Source of the DNA: Bifidobacterium santillanense
Lineage (GTDB): Bacteria; Actinomycetota; Actinomycetes; Actinomycetales; Bifidobacteriaceae
NCBI RefSeq assembly: GCF_018555385.1
Contig: NZ_JAFEJS010000001.1
Coordinates: 434,001 to 498,000 of the forward strand
Reading direction: 5' to 3'
Length of the DNA stretch: 64,000 nt
A model generated the notes under the pieces. That model had not been told where the DNA came from, made no database searches, and saw only the letters and a program-made list of their open reading frames with translations. Position numbers and translations under genes: made by a program. The first letter of the stretch is position 1; each line of letters starts with the position of its first letter. Below are positions 53,103 through 62,216 of the stretch, piece by piece.

Positions 53103-54740
53103 CTATCCCCTGACGTAGGCGACGGAGTGCGCCCATTCGTCGCGGGGTTCCGCGAAGTCGGTGCGCGCGTGGGCGCCTCGCGATTCGGTGCGCGCGAGCG
53201 CGGCCACGGCGGCAATGCGTCCGACGGTGAGCATGTCGCGGTTCTCGAGCGCGGCGACGTCGGCCGTGTCCGGGGCGGCGGCGTTCGCCGCGGCGAGGCC
53301 GCGCGCCAGTTCGTCGGCCGCGTGCGCGAGCCCGTCCGCGTCGCGCAGCACGCCGACGCCGGCCCACATCGTGTTCTGGATGCGTTCGCGGTCCCACGCG
53401 CCGTCGGCGTCGTCCGTCGCGTCCTCCGGGTCCGGCGTGGCCGGATCGGCCAGTCGGATCGGTTCGGCCTCGTATGCCTTTCCGGTCGCGGAGTTGAGGA
53501 ACGGCTCGGGCGACCAGACCGTGTCGTCCGCGTCCGCGACGGCGGCGAGTCCCGCACGTCGCCCGTAGACGAGCCCTTCGAGCAGCGAGTTGGAGGCGAG
53601 GCGGTTGGAGCCCATGACGCCGGTGCGGGCGCATTCGCCGGCGGCGTAGAGTCCCGGGATGGACGTCCGGCCGTTCAGGTCGGTGCGCACGCCGCCCATG
53701 TAGTAGTGCGCGGCAGGCGCGACGGGGATCGGCTCGCGGCTCCAGTCGAAGCCGAGCGAGCGCGTGTAGGCGTCGATGGTCGGGAACCGGTGCTTCAGGA
53801 ACGCGGCGAGGTCGGGGTTCTCGGCGCGCATCGGCGAGACGTCGAGCATGACGGGCCGGCCTCCCTGGCGCTGCATGACGCGGAAGTTCTCGCGGGCGAC
53901 GACGTCGCGCGGGGCGAGCTCGGCACGCGGGTCCACGTCCGTCATGTAGCGGCGGCCGTGCTCGTCGAGCAGGACCGCGCCCTCGCCGCGCACGGCCTCG
54001 GAGACGAGGAAGTGCTCGCCGACGGCCATCGCGGTGGGATGGAACTGGTAGAACTCGAGGTCGGCGACCTGGGCGCCGGCGCGCCATGCGGCGGCCAGTC
54101 CGTCGGCGGTGGCGACGGGCGGGTTGGTGGTGTACGGGTACATGCGTCCCGCGCCGCCGGTGGCGAGGATGACGCGGCTCGCGACCAGTGTCATCGGCCG
54201 GGCCCGGCGCGCGTCATCGTCGTCGATCAGGAGGTCGACGCCGGCGATGCGGCCGTCGCGCACGACGAGGTCCCTGAGGAACGCGTGTTCGACGATGCGG
54301 ATCGACGGATTGGCGCGCACCATCGCGGACACGTCGAGTTCGAGCACCTTGCCGGTGGCGTCGCCGCCGGCGTGGACGACGCGGGCGCGCGAGTGGGCGG
54401 CCTCGAGCCCGCGCAGCATGCGGCCTTCGGCGTCGCGGTCGAACCGGACGCCGCGCGCGGCGAATTCGCGCACGCGGTCGGCGCCCTCGCGTGTAAGGAT
54501 GTCGACGGCCTTCGGGTCGCACAGGCCGTGGCCGGCGGCCATCGTGTCGGCGGCGTGCAGCTTCGGGTCGTCGTCGGCGAAGATGGCCGCGGCGATGCCG
54601 CCCTGCGCGTGGTAGGTGTTCGATTCGACCAGTTCGGATTTGGCGACCAGCGTCACGTCGCGGCCGGCCCCGGCCACGGCCAGCGCGGCGGACAGGCCGG
54701 CCACGCCGGCGCCGATGACGATGATGTCGCTATCGCTCAT
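53103..54740 (-). CDS. nadB: L-aspartate oxidase
   Basis: 545 residues. FAD enzyme oxidising aspartate to iminoaspartate for NadA. Dinucleotide motif VIGAGVAGLSAALA, SNTYHAQGGIAAA, EFYQFHPTAM, APAAHYYMGGV and GECARTGVMGSNRLASNSLLE region. The C-terminal helical domain is complete. Lies 46 bases after nadA. Confidence 0.95.
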   Translation of the reverse strand: MSDSDIIVIGAGVAGLSAALAVAGAGRDVTLVAKSELVESNTYHAQGGIAAAIFADDDPKLHAADTMAAGHGLCDPKAVDILTREGADRVREFAARGVRFDRDAEGRMLRGLEAAHSRARVVHAGGDATGKVLELDVSAMVRANPSIRIVEHAFLRDLVVRDGRIAGVDLLIDDDDARRARPMTLVASRVILATGGAGRMYPYTTNPPVATADGLAAAWRAGAQVADLEFYQFHPTAMAVGEHFLVSEAVRGEGAVLLDEHGRRYMTDVDPRAELAPRDVVARENFRVMQRQGGRPVMLDVSPMRAENPDLAAFLKHRFPTIDAYTRSLGFDWSREPIPVAPAAHYYMGGVRTDLNGRTSIPGLYAAGECARTGVMGSNRLASNSLLEGLVYGRRAGLAAVADADDTVWSPEPFLNSATGKAYEAEPIRLADPATPDPEDATDDADGAWDRERIQNTMWAGVGVLRDADGLAHAADELARGLAAANAAAPDTADVAALENRDMLTVGRIAAVAALARTESRGAHARTDFAEPRDEWAHSVAYVRG

Positions 54741-54786
54741 GACTGCTTCCTCGACTACTTCCTCATGACGTATGGCTCCATGTGGC

Positions 54787-56067
54787 TCACGGGTGGACGC
54801 GCAGCATACGCTCCAGCGCGACCTTGGCCTCGCGTGCGGTGTCCTCGTCGACGGTGATGCGGTTGACGACGTTGCCCCGTTCCAGGTTCTCCAGCGCCCA
54901 GGCGAGGTAGGCCGGGTGGATGCGGTACATCGTCGAGCACGGGCAGACGACCGGGTCGAGGCAGAACACGGTCTTGTCGGGGTACTGGGCGGCGAGGCGG
55001 TTGACGAGGTTGATCTCGGTGCCCACGGCGATGGCGGAGCCGGCCGGCGCGTTGGCGATCTCCTTGACGATGTACGCGGTGGAGCCGGTGCCGTCGGCCG
55101 CGTCGACGACCTGCATCGAGCACTCCGGGTGCACGATGACCTTGACGCCCGGGTACGCCCTGCGCGCGCGTTCGATCTGCTCGACGGTGAAGCGCTGGTG
55201 CACGGAGCAGAAGCCCTTCCACAGGATCATCCTCGCGTTCGCGTAGTCGGACGGATCGGCGGCGCCGCCCTGCGCCTTGAACGGATCCCACAGCGGCATC
55301 TGGCTCAGCGGGATGCCCATCGCACGTGCGGTGTTGCGCCCGAGGTGCTGGTCGGGGAAGAACAGGACGCGCCGGCCTCTCGCGAAGGCCCATTCGAGCA
55401 CGGCGTGCGCGTTGGAGGAGGTGCACACGATGCCGCCGTGACGACCGCAGAACGCCTTCAGGGCGGCGGAGGAGTTCATGTAGGTGACGGGGATGATCGG
55501 CTGCAGGCCGTCGGCGTCGGGACGGGTGCCGCAGATCTCGCCGAGCTGCTCCCACGCCTCCTCGACCTGGTCGATGTTGGCCATGTCGGCCATCGAGCAG
55601 CCGGCGGACAGGTTCGGCAGGGTCACGGTCTGCTCCGGCGTGGAGAGGATGTCCGCGGTCTCGGCCATGAAGTGGACGCCGCAGAAGACGATGTGGTCGG
55701 CGTCGGGGCGTTCGGTCGCGTTCTTGGCGAGCTGGAAGGAGTCTCCCACGAAGTCGGCGTGCCTGATGATCTCGTCGCGCTGGTAGAAGTGGCCGAGGAT
55801 GAGCAGCTTCGAGCCGAGACGGCGCTTGGCGTCGGCGATGCGCTGCTGGAGCTCGTCCTCGGAGGCGTTGCGGTATTCGTCGGGCAGGACCTGCTGGCGG
55901 GGCGCGTTCGAGGGCAGTCGGTCGAGCATCGAGGCGCCGGGGCCGTAGCTGGGCTTGGTGGTATCGAAGTGCCACGGGTCGAGGGTCAGACCCGCGTCGC
56001 AGGTGCTCTGCGCGCCGAGTCGGGCGATGATCTCGTCGACGGACGGCGCGGTGAATGCTGAGGTCAT
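54787..56067 (-). CDS. nadA: Quinolinate synthase
   Basis: 426 residues. Iron-sulfur enzyme condensing iminoaspartate and DHAP to quinolinate. HFYQRDEI, FCGVHFMAETADIL, NLSAGCSMADM, CTSSNA, VHPECSMQVVDAADG and CPCSTMYRIHP supply substrate and cluster residues. GAAAGGAACC precedes ATG 56067. First structural gene after nrtR; a small hairpin (8-bp stem, 56097-56120) lies in the gap. Confidence 0.95.
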   Translation of the reverse strand: MTSAFTAPSVDEIIARLGAQSTCDAGLTLDPWHFDTTKPSYGPGASMLDRLPSNAPRQQVLPDEYRNASEDELQQRIADAKRRLGSKLLILGHFYQRDEIIRHADFVGDSFQLAKNATERPDADHIVFCGVHFMAETADILSTPEQTVTLPNLSAGCSMADMANIDQVEEAWEQLGEICGTRPDADGLQPIIPVTYMNSSAALKAFCGRHGGIVCTSSNAHAVLEWAFARGRRVLFFPDQHLGRNTARAMGIPLSQMPLWDPFKAQGGAADPSDYANARMILWKGFCSVHQRFTVEQIERARRAYPGVKVIVHPECSMQVVDAADGTGSTAYIVKEIANAPAGSAIAVGTEINLVNRLAAQYPDKTVFCLDPVVCPCSTMYRIHPAYLAWALENLERGNVVNRITVDEDTAREAKVALERMLRVHP

Positions 56068-56143
56068 GATGGTTCCTTTCTCTGGTGTGCCCCGGTCCCG
56101 CGCGATGGTGGACGCGCGGGGATCCGGGTCGGTTGACGTATGT

Positions 56144-56977
56144 TCAGCGTGCAAGCGCCGACAACGCGTCGGCGTGCGCACGCGCATCCTGATTGCCGGC
56201 CCTCTCGCCCGCCGTTCGGGTCGTGCCGTCCGAGCGGTCCGACCGCGCCCATTGCGCGGGGTTCCACAGGTCGGGCCGCTCCCCGTCGTCCGGGTCGGCG
56301 GGGCGGGAGACGTACCGGTAGACGGCGGCCGGCCGGTGCCGGCCGATGCGCTGCTTCGCGCCGGTGTCCTCGAGCTGTCCGGAGGCGAGGATGCGGCGGC
56401 GGAAGTTCGCGAGGTCGATGGATTCGCCGGTGATGGCCTCGTACACGTCGTGCAGCTGGCCCAGCGTGAAGGTCTCGCCGACCAGACGCACGGCCACGTC
56501 CGGGTATTCGATCTTGTTCCTCAGACGCCACAGCGCGTAGTCGATGATGCGGCGGTGGTCGAAGGCGAGCTCGGGCAGCTCGTCCTCGGGGAACCATTTG
56601 ACGTTGTCCGCCTCGGCGAGGTCGCGCGTCTCGGCCTGGCCGACGAGCGCCCAGTAGACGATGGAGACCATCGGCAGTCCGCCGCGCGAGCGGTCCGGGC
56701 CGCCGAACGTGTACAGCTGCTCGAGGTAGCGCGGATGCAGCGAGGTGGTCGATTCGAGCGCCTTGTAGGCGGAGCTTTCGAGCGTGCGGTCGGCCGAGAG
56801 GCCGCCGCCGGGCAGCGCCCACATACCCAGGTACGGCTGGCGCACGCGCCGGACCAGAGGCAGCCACAGCCGTCCGCGCCCCGCCTCGCCCCGATCGGGC
56901 GCGAGCGCGAGGATGACGACGGAGATGCCGACCTGCGGCGGCGCGAGGCGCCGTTCGGTGACGTTGCCTATGCCCAT
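56144..56977 (-). CDS. nrtR: NrtR-type Nudix-related regulator of NAD synthesis
   Basis: 277 residues. N-terminal Nudix-like domain with LGMWALPGGGLSADRTLES, where the catalytic Nudix box is degenerate (ALESTTSLH in place of REXXEE), then a winged helix (DLANFRRRILASGQLEDTGAKQ) and a polar tail. NrtR proteins repress NAD genes and release DNA on binding ADP-ribose. Head of the nrtR-nadABC-nifS operon, with a 29-bp palindrome 70 bases upstream. Confidence 0.9.
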   Translation of the reverse strand: MGIGNVTERRLAPPQVGISVVILALAPDRGEAGRGRLWLPLVRRVRQPYLGMWALPGGGLSADRTLESSAYKALESTTSLHPRYLEQLYTFGGPDRSRGGLPMVSIVYWALVGQAETRDLAEADNVKWFPEDELPELAFDHRRIIDYALWRLRNKIEYPDVAVRLVGETFTLGQLHDVYEAITGESIDLANFRRRILASGQLEDTGAKQRIGRHRPAAVYRYVSRPADPDDGERPDLWNPAQWARSDRSDGTTRTAGERAGNQDARAHADALSALAR

Positions 56978-57046
56978 TCGTCCTCTTTTCCGTGTCGATC
57001 GTGCGGCGCGGGGCCGCAGGTCATGCAACGGACAAGAAGCATAACA

Positions 57047-57075
57047 CCATTTATGGTCATTATGACCATAAATGG
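57047..57075. promoter_or_regulatory. NrtR operator (29-bp perfect palindrome)
   Basis: CCATTTATGGTCAT, one T, and its exact reverse complement, resembling NrtR boxes with GTCA/TGAC half-sites. Centred 84 bases before the nrtR start on the minus strand, where TATGCT forms a possible -10 close by, so it should autoregulate the whole nad operon. Confidence 0.8.
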
Positions 57076-57120
57076 AAACGCCCGGCATTCCAAGGCTTGG
57101 ACGGCGTGCATATACGCGAA

Positions 57121-57167
57121 CGCCCCGGCGGGCGAGGCCGTCGTGCACGGCCACGCCCGCCGGGGCG
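57121..57167 (-). terminator. Hairpin terminator after scpB
   Basis: 14-bp perfect outer stem (57121-57134 with 57154-57167) with a further GGCCGT/ACGGCC inner stem, 29 bases after the scpB stop, then TTCGCGTATATG. Confidence 0.75.
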
Positions 57168-57195
57168 AAAGCGAAACGGAAAGGTGGGGACGGTC

Positions 57196-57819
57196 CTATC
57201 TGGACTCGACGCCGTCCTCGGCCACCTCCTCGAGGACCTCGTCGGCCTCTGGCAGGAACGGGGCGAGGGACGGCAGGTCGTCGAGCGACTCCACGCCCAT
57301 CTTCTCCAGGAACAGGTCGGTGGTGACGAGCCGCGAGGCGCGCGACTCCTCGTCGACGCCGTCCTCGCGCACGAGGCCTCGCACGAGCAGCGAGCGGACC
57401 ACGCCGTCGCAGTTGACGCCGCGGATCGAGGAGACGCGGGCGCGGGTGACGGGCTGCCGGTAGGCGATCACCGCCAGCGTCTCCATCGCCGCCTGGCTCA
57501 GCCGCACGGACTGGCCGTCGGTGACGAACGCGGCGACGACCGGCTCGAACTCGACGCGACTGGCGAACCGCCATCCGCGCGCGGTGCGTCGCAGCTCGAA
57601 GCCATGTCCGGCCGTCTCGTAGGACGCCTGCAGCCGCTCCAGCGCCCCGGTCACGGCCTTCTCGTCGACGCCGAGCGCCCGAGCCAGATCGCCGGCGTGC
57701 TGCGGTTCGCCGGCGGCCATGAGGATCGCCTCGAGGCACGCCCCGAGCCCGCCGGGGAACCGGTCCGCCGCGTTCGTGTTCACATCCATGGTTCTGTCGG
57801 TCCTGTCGGTCATGCCCAT
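57196..57819 (-). CDS. scpB: Condensin accessory protein ScpB
   Basis: 207 residues. Winged-helix kleisin-associated subunit that works with SMC and ScpA in chromosome segregation. ACLEAILMAAGEPQHAGDLA and LAVIAYRQPVTRARVSSIRGV, GLVREDG are family landmarks. ATG 57819 overlaps the scpA stop as TGATG. Confidence 0.93.
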   Translation of the reverse strand: MGMTDRTDRTMDVNTNAADRFPGGLGACLEAILMAAGEPQHAGDLARALGVDEKAVTGALERLQASYETAGHGFELRRTARGWRFASRVEFEPVVAAFVTDGQSVRLSQAAMETLAVIAYRQPVTRARVSSIRGVNCDGVVRSLLVRGLVREDGVDEESRASRLVTTDLFLEKMGVESLDDLPSLAPFLPEADEVLEEVAEDGVESR

Positions 57820-58670
57820 CAGGCGAAATCTCCTTCGTCGATCACCAGCGAAGCCTGCTCGGGCGAGGCTCCGGCCATCCATCGCAGATGCAGCGGCTCG
57901 TAGGGGCCGTCCTGTCTGAACTGCACGACGCCCTGCTTGAAGAACGCGAGCAGGGCGAGGAAGCGCGCCGCCACCTCGACGCGGCGCGAGGCGTCGGAGA
58001 CGAGCTCGTCGAACGTGGTCGTCTCCCCCTCGCCGAGCGCGAGCAGCCGCTCCATGACGATCCTCGACTGCTCACGCAGATCCGCGGGCGGCACGTGCAG
58101 CTGACGCACGCTCACCTCCTCGACCGGCGCGTTGGCGATCGCCCGGGCCGCGAGCTTCGCCAGATCGTCCGGCGAGACGGTCCAGACGAGCTCGGGCATC
58201 ATGGCGCGTACGCCCTCCTCGACGACGCCGGGATGCGGGTAGCGTCCGCCGGCGCGCGCCATGCGTTCGCGGAACTCGCGCGACGCCTCCTTGTAGGCGC
58301 GGTACTGCAGCAGACGCGCGAACAGTAGGTCGCGCTCGCGCAGGGCCTCCATGCTCGATTCGTCGCGCACGCCATCCTCGTCGGACGGCAGCAGCGACGC
58401 GCTCTTGGCCTCGATGAGCACCGAGGCCACGTCGATGAAGGCGCTGGCCTCGTCCATGCCGGACGGGGCGGACGGACCGGACGGACCGGACGCGGCGGAC
58501 AGGTCGAGTCCGCGCACGTAGTCCAGGAACTCCTCGGTGATCGAGGAGAGCGATACCTCGGTCAGATCGAGCCGACGGGCCGTGATCATGGACAGCAGGA
58601 CATCGAACGGGCCGGAGTAGACGTCGAGATCCACCGAGAACCCGGTGCCGGCCTCCTCCTCGCCGTTCAG
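57819..58670 (-). CDS. scpA: Condensin kleisin ScpA, apparent CTG start
   Basis: 283 residues if started at CTG 58670, which overlaps the parA stop as CTGA. Kleisin bridging SMC heads: FSVDLDVYSGPFDVLLSMI, EVSLSSITEEFLDYV at the N-terminus, winged helix at the C-terminus (FLALLAFFKQGVVQF). No ATG, GTG or TTG occurs in frame near the parA stop; the first GTG is codon 13 (58634), which would drop twelve residues before VDLDVYSG and lies 17 bases from the nearest GGAGG. Confidence 0.9.
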   Translation of the reverse strand: MNGEEEAGTGFSVDLDVYSGPFDVLLSMITARRLDLTEVSLSSITEEFLDYVRGLDLSAASGPSGPSAPSGMDEASAFIDVASVLIEAKSASLLPSDEDGVRDESSMEALRERDLLFARLLQYRAYKEASREFRERMARAGGRYPHPGVVEEGVRAMMPELVWTVSPDDLAKLAARAIANAPVEEVSVRQLHVPPADLREQSRIVMERLLALGEGETTTFDELVSDASRRVEVAARFLALLAFFKQGVVQFRQDGPYEPLHLRWMAGASPEQASLVIDEGDFA

Positions 58671-59506
58671 GCGATCACCCCGTTCGCCACGAGCTCGCGC
58701 GCCACCTCGCGGTACTCCCGGCTGGTCTTGTGGCTGGGGGCGTACATCGTGATCGGCGCCGCGGCGACGGTGGAGTCGGGCAGTTTGATCGAGCGGGAGA
58801 TGACGGTGTGGAACACCTTGTCCTGGAAGGCCTCGTAGATGCGCTGCATGACCTCCTCGCAGTGCAGGGTGCGCGTGAACATCGTCACCAGCACGCCGTA
58901 GACCTTGAGGTTCGGGTTGATGCGGCTCTGCACCTTCTCGATGGACTGCATGAGCAGGGCCACACCGCGCAGGGCGAAGAACTCGGCCGCCACGGGGATG
59001 ATCACGCCGTCGGCGGCGGTCAGCGCGTTCACGGTCAGCAGGCCCAGCGAGGGCTGGCAGTCGATGATGATCACGTCGTACTCGTCGCGCAGGGGGCGCA
59101 GGACGCTGTTGAGGATCTGCTCGCGCCCCACCTCGGTGACGAGCTGCACCTCGGCGGCGGACAGGTCGATGTTCGCCGGGATGATGTCGAGGTTCTCGAA
59201 CGCGGTGTGGCGCACGACGTCGTGCACGTCGACGCGCGTGTTGAACAGCACGGTGTAGATGGTGTTCTCGACGGTGTTGGCGTTGATGCCGAGGCCCACG
59301 GTGGCGGCCCCCTGCGGGTCGAAGTCGACGATCAGGCAGCGGCGGCCGTACTGGCTCAACGCGCCGGCGATGTTGATCGAACTGGTGGTCTTGCCGACGC
59401 CGCCCTTCTGGTTGCACATGGCGATGACCCTGGCCGGGCCGTGCTGTTGTAGGGGTTCGGGGACCGGGAAGGTCTCGTATTCGCGTCCAAGCATATCCGT
59501 AGGCAT
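58667..59506 (-). CDS. parA: ParA-family ATPase
   Basis: 279 residues. Deviant Walker A CNQKGGVGKTTSSINIAGAL, IVDFDPQGAATVGLG and IIDCQPSLGLLTVNAL. Located in the conserved xerD-parA-scpA-scpB cluster rather than at the replication origin, so this is the ParA/Soj-like partner of the condensin genes. ATG 59506 has AAGGTG six bases upstream; GTG 59539 overlapping xerD is less likely. Confidence 0.93.
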   Translation of the reverse strand: MPTDMLGREYETFPVPEPLQQHGPARVIAMCNQKGGVGKTTSSINIAGALSQYGRRCLIVDFDPQGAATVGLGINANTVENTIYTVLFNTRVDVHDVVRHTAFENLDIIPANIDLSAAEVQLVTEVGREQILNSVLRPLRDEYDVIIIDCQPSLGLLTVNALTAADGVIIPVAAEFFALRGVALLMQSIEKVQSRINPNLKVYGVLVTMFTRTLHCEEVMQRIYEAFQDKVFHTVISRSIKLPDSTVAAAPITMYAPSHKTSREYREVARELVANGVIA

Positions 59507-59528
59507 ACTGTTCACCTTATCATCACCG

Positions 59529-60476
59529 TCACTTCGCACGCGGATGGGCCGTCAGGTACGTCGCGATGAGGTTCTCGGGGCTCACGTGCGTGTAGATCTG
59601 GGTGGTCGTCACCGAGGCGTGGCCGAGCAGCTCCTGCACGGTGCGCACGTCCGCGCCGCCCTGGATCAGATGCGTGGCGAAGGAATGACGCAGCGTGTGC
59701 GGGTGCAGCGGCTTGTCGATGTGCGCGCGCTCCCCCGCGCCCCGCACGACCTCCCACACCGACTGGCGCGACAGACGCCGGCCGCGCTTGTTGAGGAAGA
59801 CCGCCCGGCGTTCGGGCGTGGGCGCGTTGCGGATGCGCGACTCGAGCTCCGGGCGCCCCTTCCGCAGATAGCGGGTCATCGCCGCGCACGCGTAGGTGCC
59901 GATCGGCACGAGCCGCTGCTTGGAGCCCTTGCCCGTGAGGCGGACGACGTGCTCGTCGCCCAGATCGAGATCGTCGAGGTTGACTCCGACCGCCTCGGAG
60001 ACGCGCGCACCGGTGGCGTACATGAACTCGAGCAGCGCCTTGTCGCGCAGCATCACCGGGTCGTCGCCCTCGGTCGGCACCGCGTCCAGCAGCCGCGACA
60101 CCTCGTCGACGGTGAGCACGTCGGGCAGCGTGCCCGCGCCCTTGGGCGCCTTGACCGCGGCGGACACGTCGTCGTGGACCAGATGCTGCCCCAGGGCGAA
60201 GCGGTGGAACTCGTGCACGGACGCCAGACGCCGGGCCTTCGAGCGCGCCGACTCGCCCAGATCGTCGAGGAACGCGACGTAGTCCTCCACGTCGTAGCGG
60301 GTGACGTGCGCGACCCCGTCGACGCCGCGGGAGCGCAGCCAGGAGACGTACCGCCTCAGATCGGACTCGTACGCCCCGACCGTCGACCGGGTGAGTCCGC
60401 GCTCCACGTCGATATGCGCGAGGAACTGCTCCAGCAGCCGGTCGAATTCGTCCTTCGCCATGGCATCGGCCATCAT
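59529..60476 (-). CDS. xerD: Tyrosine recombinase XerD
   Basis: 315 residues, partner of XerC. SAM-like N-terminal domain; catalytic residues in ATGARVSEAVGV (Arg), GKGSKQR (Lys), HTLRHSFATHLIQGG (His, Arg) and LGHASVTTTQIYTH (His, Tyr). GGGGGTG lies before ATG 60476. No insertion like that of XerC. Confidence 0.93.
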   Translation of the reverse strand: MMADAMAKDEFDRLLEQFLAHIDVERGLTRSTVGAYESDLRRYVSWLRSRGVDGVAHVTRYDVEDYVAFLDDLGESARSKARRLASVHEFHRFALGQHLVHDDVSAAVKAPKGAGTLPDVLTVDEVSRLLDAVPTEGDDPVMLRDKALLEFMYATGARVSEAVGVNLDDLDLGDEHVVRLTGKGSKQRLVPIGTYACAAMTRYLRKGRPELESRIRNAPTPERRAVFLNKRGRRLSRQSVWEVVRGAGERAHIDKPLHPHTLRHSFATHLIQGGADVRTVQELLGHASVTTTQIYTHVSPENLIATYLTAHPRAK

Positions 60477-60509
60477 GTCACCCCCGTACGTCCCGTGCCC
60501 TCCACCGAA

Positions 60510-60540
60510 AACACGAAGACCCCGCGCAGTGCGGGGTCTT
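60510..60540 (-). terminator. Terminator of infC-rpmI-rplT
   Basis: 10-bp perfect stem (60516-60525 with 60531-60540), loop GCAGT, followed on the minus strand by a TTTT run. Confidence 0.88.
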
Positions 60541-60598
60541 GCCGATCATGCGTCCGATCCGGCGGGACCGGACGTCACCTGACGATCATAGCGTCGTC

Positions 60599-60982
60599 TC
60601 AGGCCTCGACCGGGGCGTTGACGTCCTCCGGCAGAGCGGCCTTGGCGGCCTCGACGATGGCCTTGAAGGCGTCGGCGTCGGAGACGGCCAGCTCGGCGAG
60701 GGCGCGACGATCCAGCTCGATGCCGGCGAGGTGCAGGCCCTGGATGAAGCGGTTGTAGGTGATGCCCTCGGCGCGGACGGCGGCGTTGATGCGCTGGATC
60801 CACAGCTTGCGGAAGTCGCCCTTGCGAGCCTTGCGGTCGCGGAAGTTGTAGTTGAAGGAGTGGAACAGCTGCTCCTTGGCCTTACGGTACAGGCGGGAGC
60901 GCTGGCCGCGGTAGCCGGAAGCCCTCTCGAGAACGACGCGACGCTTCTTGTGGGCGTTCACTGCGCGCTTGACACGTGCCAT
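60599..60982 (-). CDS. rplT: 50S ribosomal protein L20
   Basis: 127 residues. [15 protein letters not shown] start, [21 protein letters not shown] and [18 protein letters not shown] are diagnostic. The last gene of the IF3 operon; 46 bases after rpmI. Confidence 0.98.
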   Translation of the reverse strand: MARVKRAVNAHKKRRVVLERASGYRGQRSRLYRKAKEQLFHSFNYNFRDRKARKGDFRKLWIQRINAAVRAEGITYNRFIQGLHLAGIELDRRALAELAVSDADAFKAIVEAAKAALPEDVNAPVEA

Positions 60983-61028
60983 AATCTATTTCCTCAGCTT
61001 TCTAAATGTCTTGTCTCGAAACGTCGGC

Positions 61029-61223
61029 TCACTTGGCGAGCATGCGGTTGAGCTTCTTGGCCTGCGCGGTCGGGATGACGGCGTCGGCCTTCAGCTGACG
61101 ACGCTTGCGGGCGGACTTGTGCTCAAGGTTGTGGCGCATGGAGCTGCCGACCTGCATCAGCTTGCCCGTACCGGTGCGACGGACGCGCTTGGAAGCGGCG
61201 GAGTTAGTTTTCATCTTCGGCAT
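61029..61223 (-). CDS. rpmI: 50S ribosomal protein L35
   Basis: 64 residues. [20 protein letters not shown] start and [11 protein letters not shown]. Its start overlaps the 3' end of infC by 20 bases. Confidence 0.98.
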   Translation of the reverse strand: MPKMKTNSAASKRVRRTGTGKLMQVGSSMRHNLEHKSARKRRQLKADAVIPTAQAKKLNRMLAK

Positions 61224-61932
61224 TGCTGCCCTCCTTATTGATGTGCTTCTTGCTGGAAGTCGAGGGGGAAATCGCGGTCTTCGCTTCGGCCGCGGCCTGG
61301 GCCTTGGCGTCCTGCTTGGCGGCCAGACGGGCGGCCTGGCGGGCCTGACGCTCAGCGCGGGATTCCGCGCCGCGACGGCGCTGCTCGGACTGGGTGTGCA
61401 CCTTCTTGCCCTTGGGCGCAAGCGTCATGATGATGTTGCGACCCTCCTGCTTCGGCTTGGACTCGACGGTGCCGTATTCCTCCACGTCGGCGGCGAGGCG
61501 CTGCAGCAGCTCGACGCCACCGATCGGACGGGACTGTTCGCGGCCACGCAGCATGATGGTGACCTTGACCTTGTCTCCGCCGTTGAGGAAGCGGACCACG
61601 TGGCCCTTCTTCACTTCGAAGTCATGGTCGTCGATCTTGAGGCGGAAGCGAATCTCCTTGATCTCGGCCGTGTTCTGATTGCGGCGAGCCTCACGAGCCT
61701 TGATCTTCTCGTTGTACTTGAACTTGCCGTAATCGATGAGCTTGGCGACCGGAGGCTTCGCGTTGGGCGCCACCTCGACGAGATCGAGGTTCGCTTCCTT
61801 CGCCAGGTTGAGGGCGACCGAGGTCGCGATGACTCCCACCTGCTCGCCGTTCGGGCCGATCAGGCGCACCTGCGAGACGCGAATCTCGTCGTTAATGCGT
61901 GGTTCGTCGCTGATGATGACTCCAATCCTCAA
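61204..61932 (-). CDS. infC: Translation initiation factor IF-3
   Basis: 242 residues from TTG 61932. IF3-N domain ([20 protein letters not shown]) and IF3-C domain ([20 protein letters not shown]), then an Ala/Lys/Gln-rich tail of about 60 residues beyond the usual end. There is no ATG or GTG at the start: options are TTG 61932 or ATT 61926. AUU is the start codon of infC in E. coli and is the basis of IF3 autoregulation. GAGG is four to ten bases upstream. A 14-codon ORF ends in an overlap with the TTG. Confidence 0.95.
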   Translation of the reverse strand: MRIGVIISDEPRINDEIRVSQVRLIGPNGEQVGVIATSVALNLAKEANLDLVEVAPNAKPPVAKLIDYGKFKYNEKIKAREARRNQNTAEIKEIRFRLKIDDHDFEVKKGHVVRFLNGGDKVKVTIMLRGREQSRPIGGVELLQRLAADVEEYGTVESKPKQEGRNIIMTLAPKGKKVHTQSEQRRRGAESRAERQARQAARLAAKQDAKAQAAAEAKTAISPSTSSKKHINKEGSNAEDEN

Positions 61933-61973
61933 ATTTCCTCTACGGGACCGGGACTCACTTGGACGTCGTTCAT
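61929..61973 (-). CDS. Possible 14-codon leader ORF before infC
   Basis: Reads [14 protein letters not shown] and stops with TGA overlapping the infC TTG (TTGA). No strong ribosome-binding site. Could couple translation to infC or be chance. Confidence 0.3.
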   Translation of the reverse strand: MNDVQVSPGPVEEI

Positions 61974-62179
61974 CGTTTCGGTTTCACGGCAGGCCGATGT
62001 GCGCCTTGTGGCGCTGTGTTGCAACTTCCGCGCTGATGCGCGCTCTTGTGGGCTTTCCACGCGCATGCGACATGCGAATGCATGGAAAGGAAGGCCATTG
62101 CCTTGAACCCGAGGCCATGAAAGGCTTCCAGGTGGGGTTGCCCCGCTTTCTTGATTTCTCAAGCCGAATAGGTACTATA
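61974..62179 (-). promoter_or_regulatory. Structured leader and promoter of infC-rpmI-rplT
   Basis: TATAGT (minus, 62179-62174) is a good -10, giving a leader of about 235 bases. On the transcript the order is a CTTGA-GAAA-TCAAG stem (62150-62163), a GGGG/CCCC stem, an imperfect GGAAG...CTTCC stem and a longer CTTTCCA...TGGAAAG stem (about 62052-62090). Such leaders commonly bind L20 or IF3 for feedback control; I cannot assign this one to a known motif. Confidence 0.6.
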
Positions 62180-62216
62180 CCACATCCCCGGACCGGGCGT
62201 GTCGCGCCCGCCGCGT

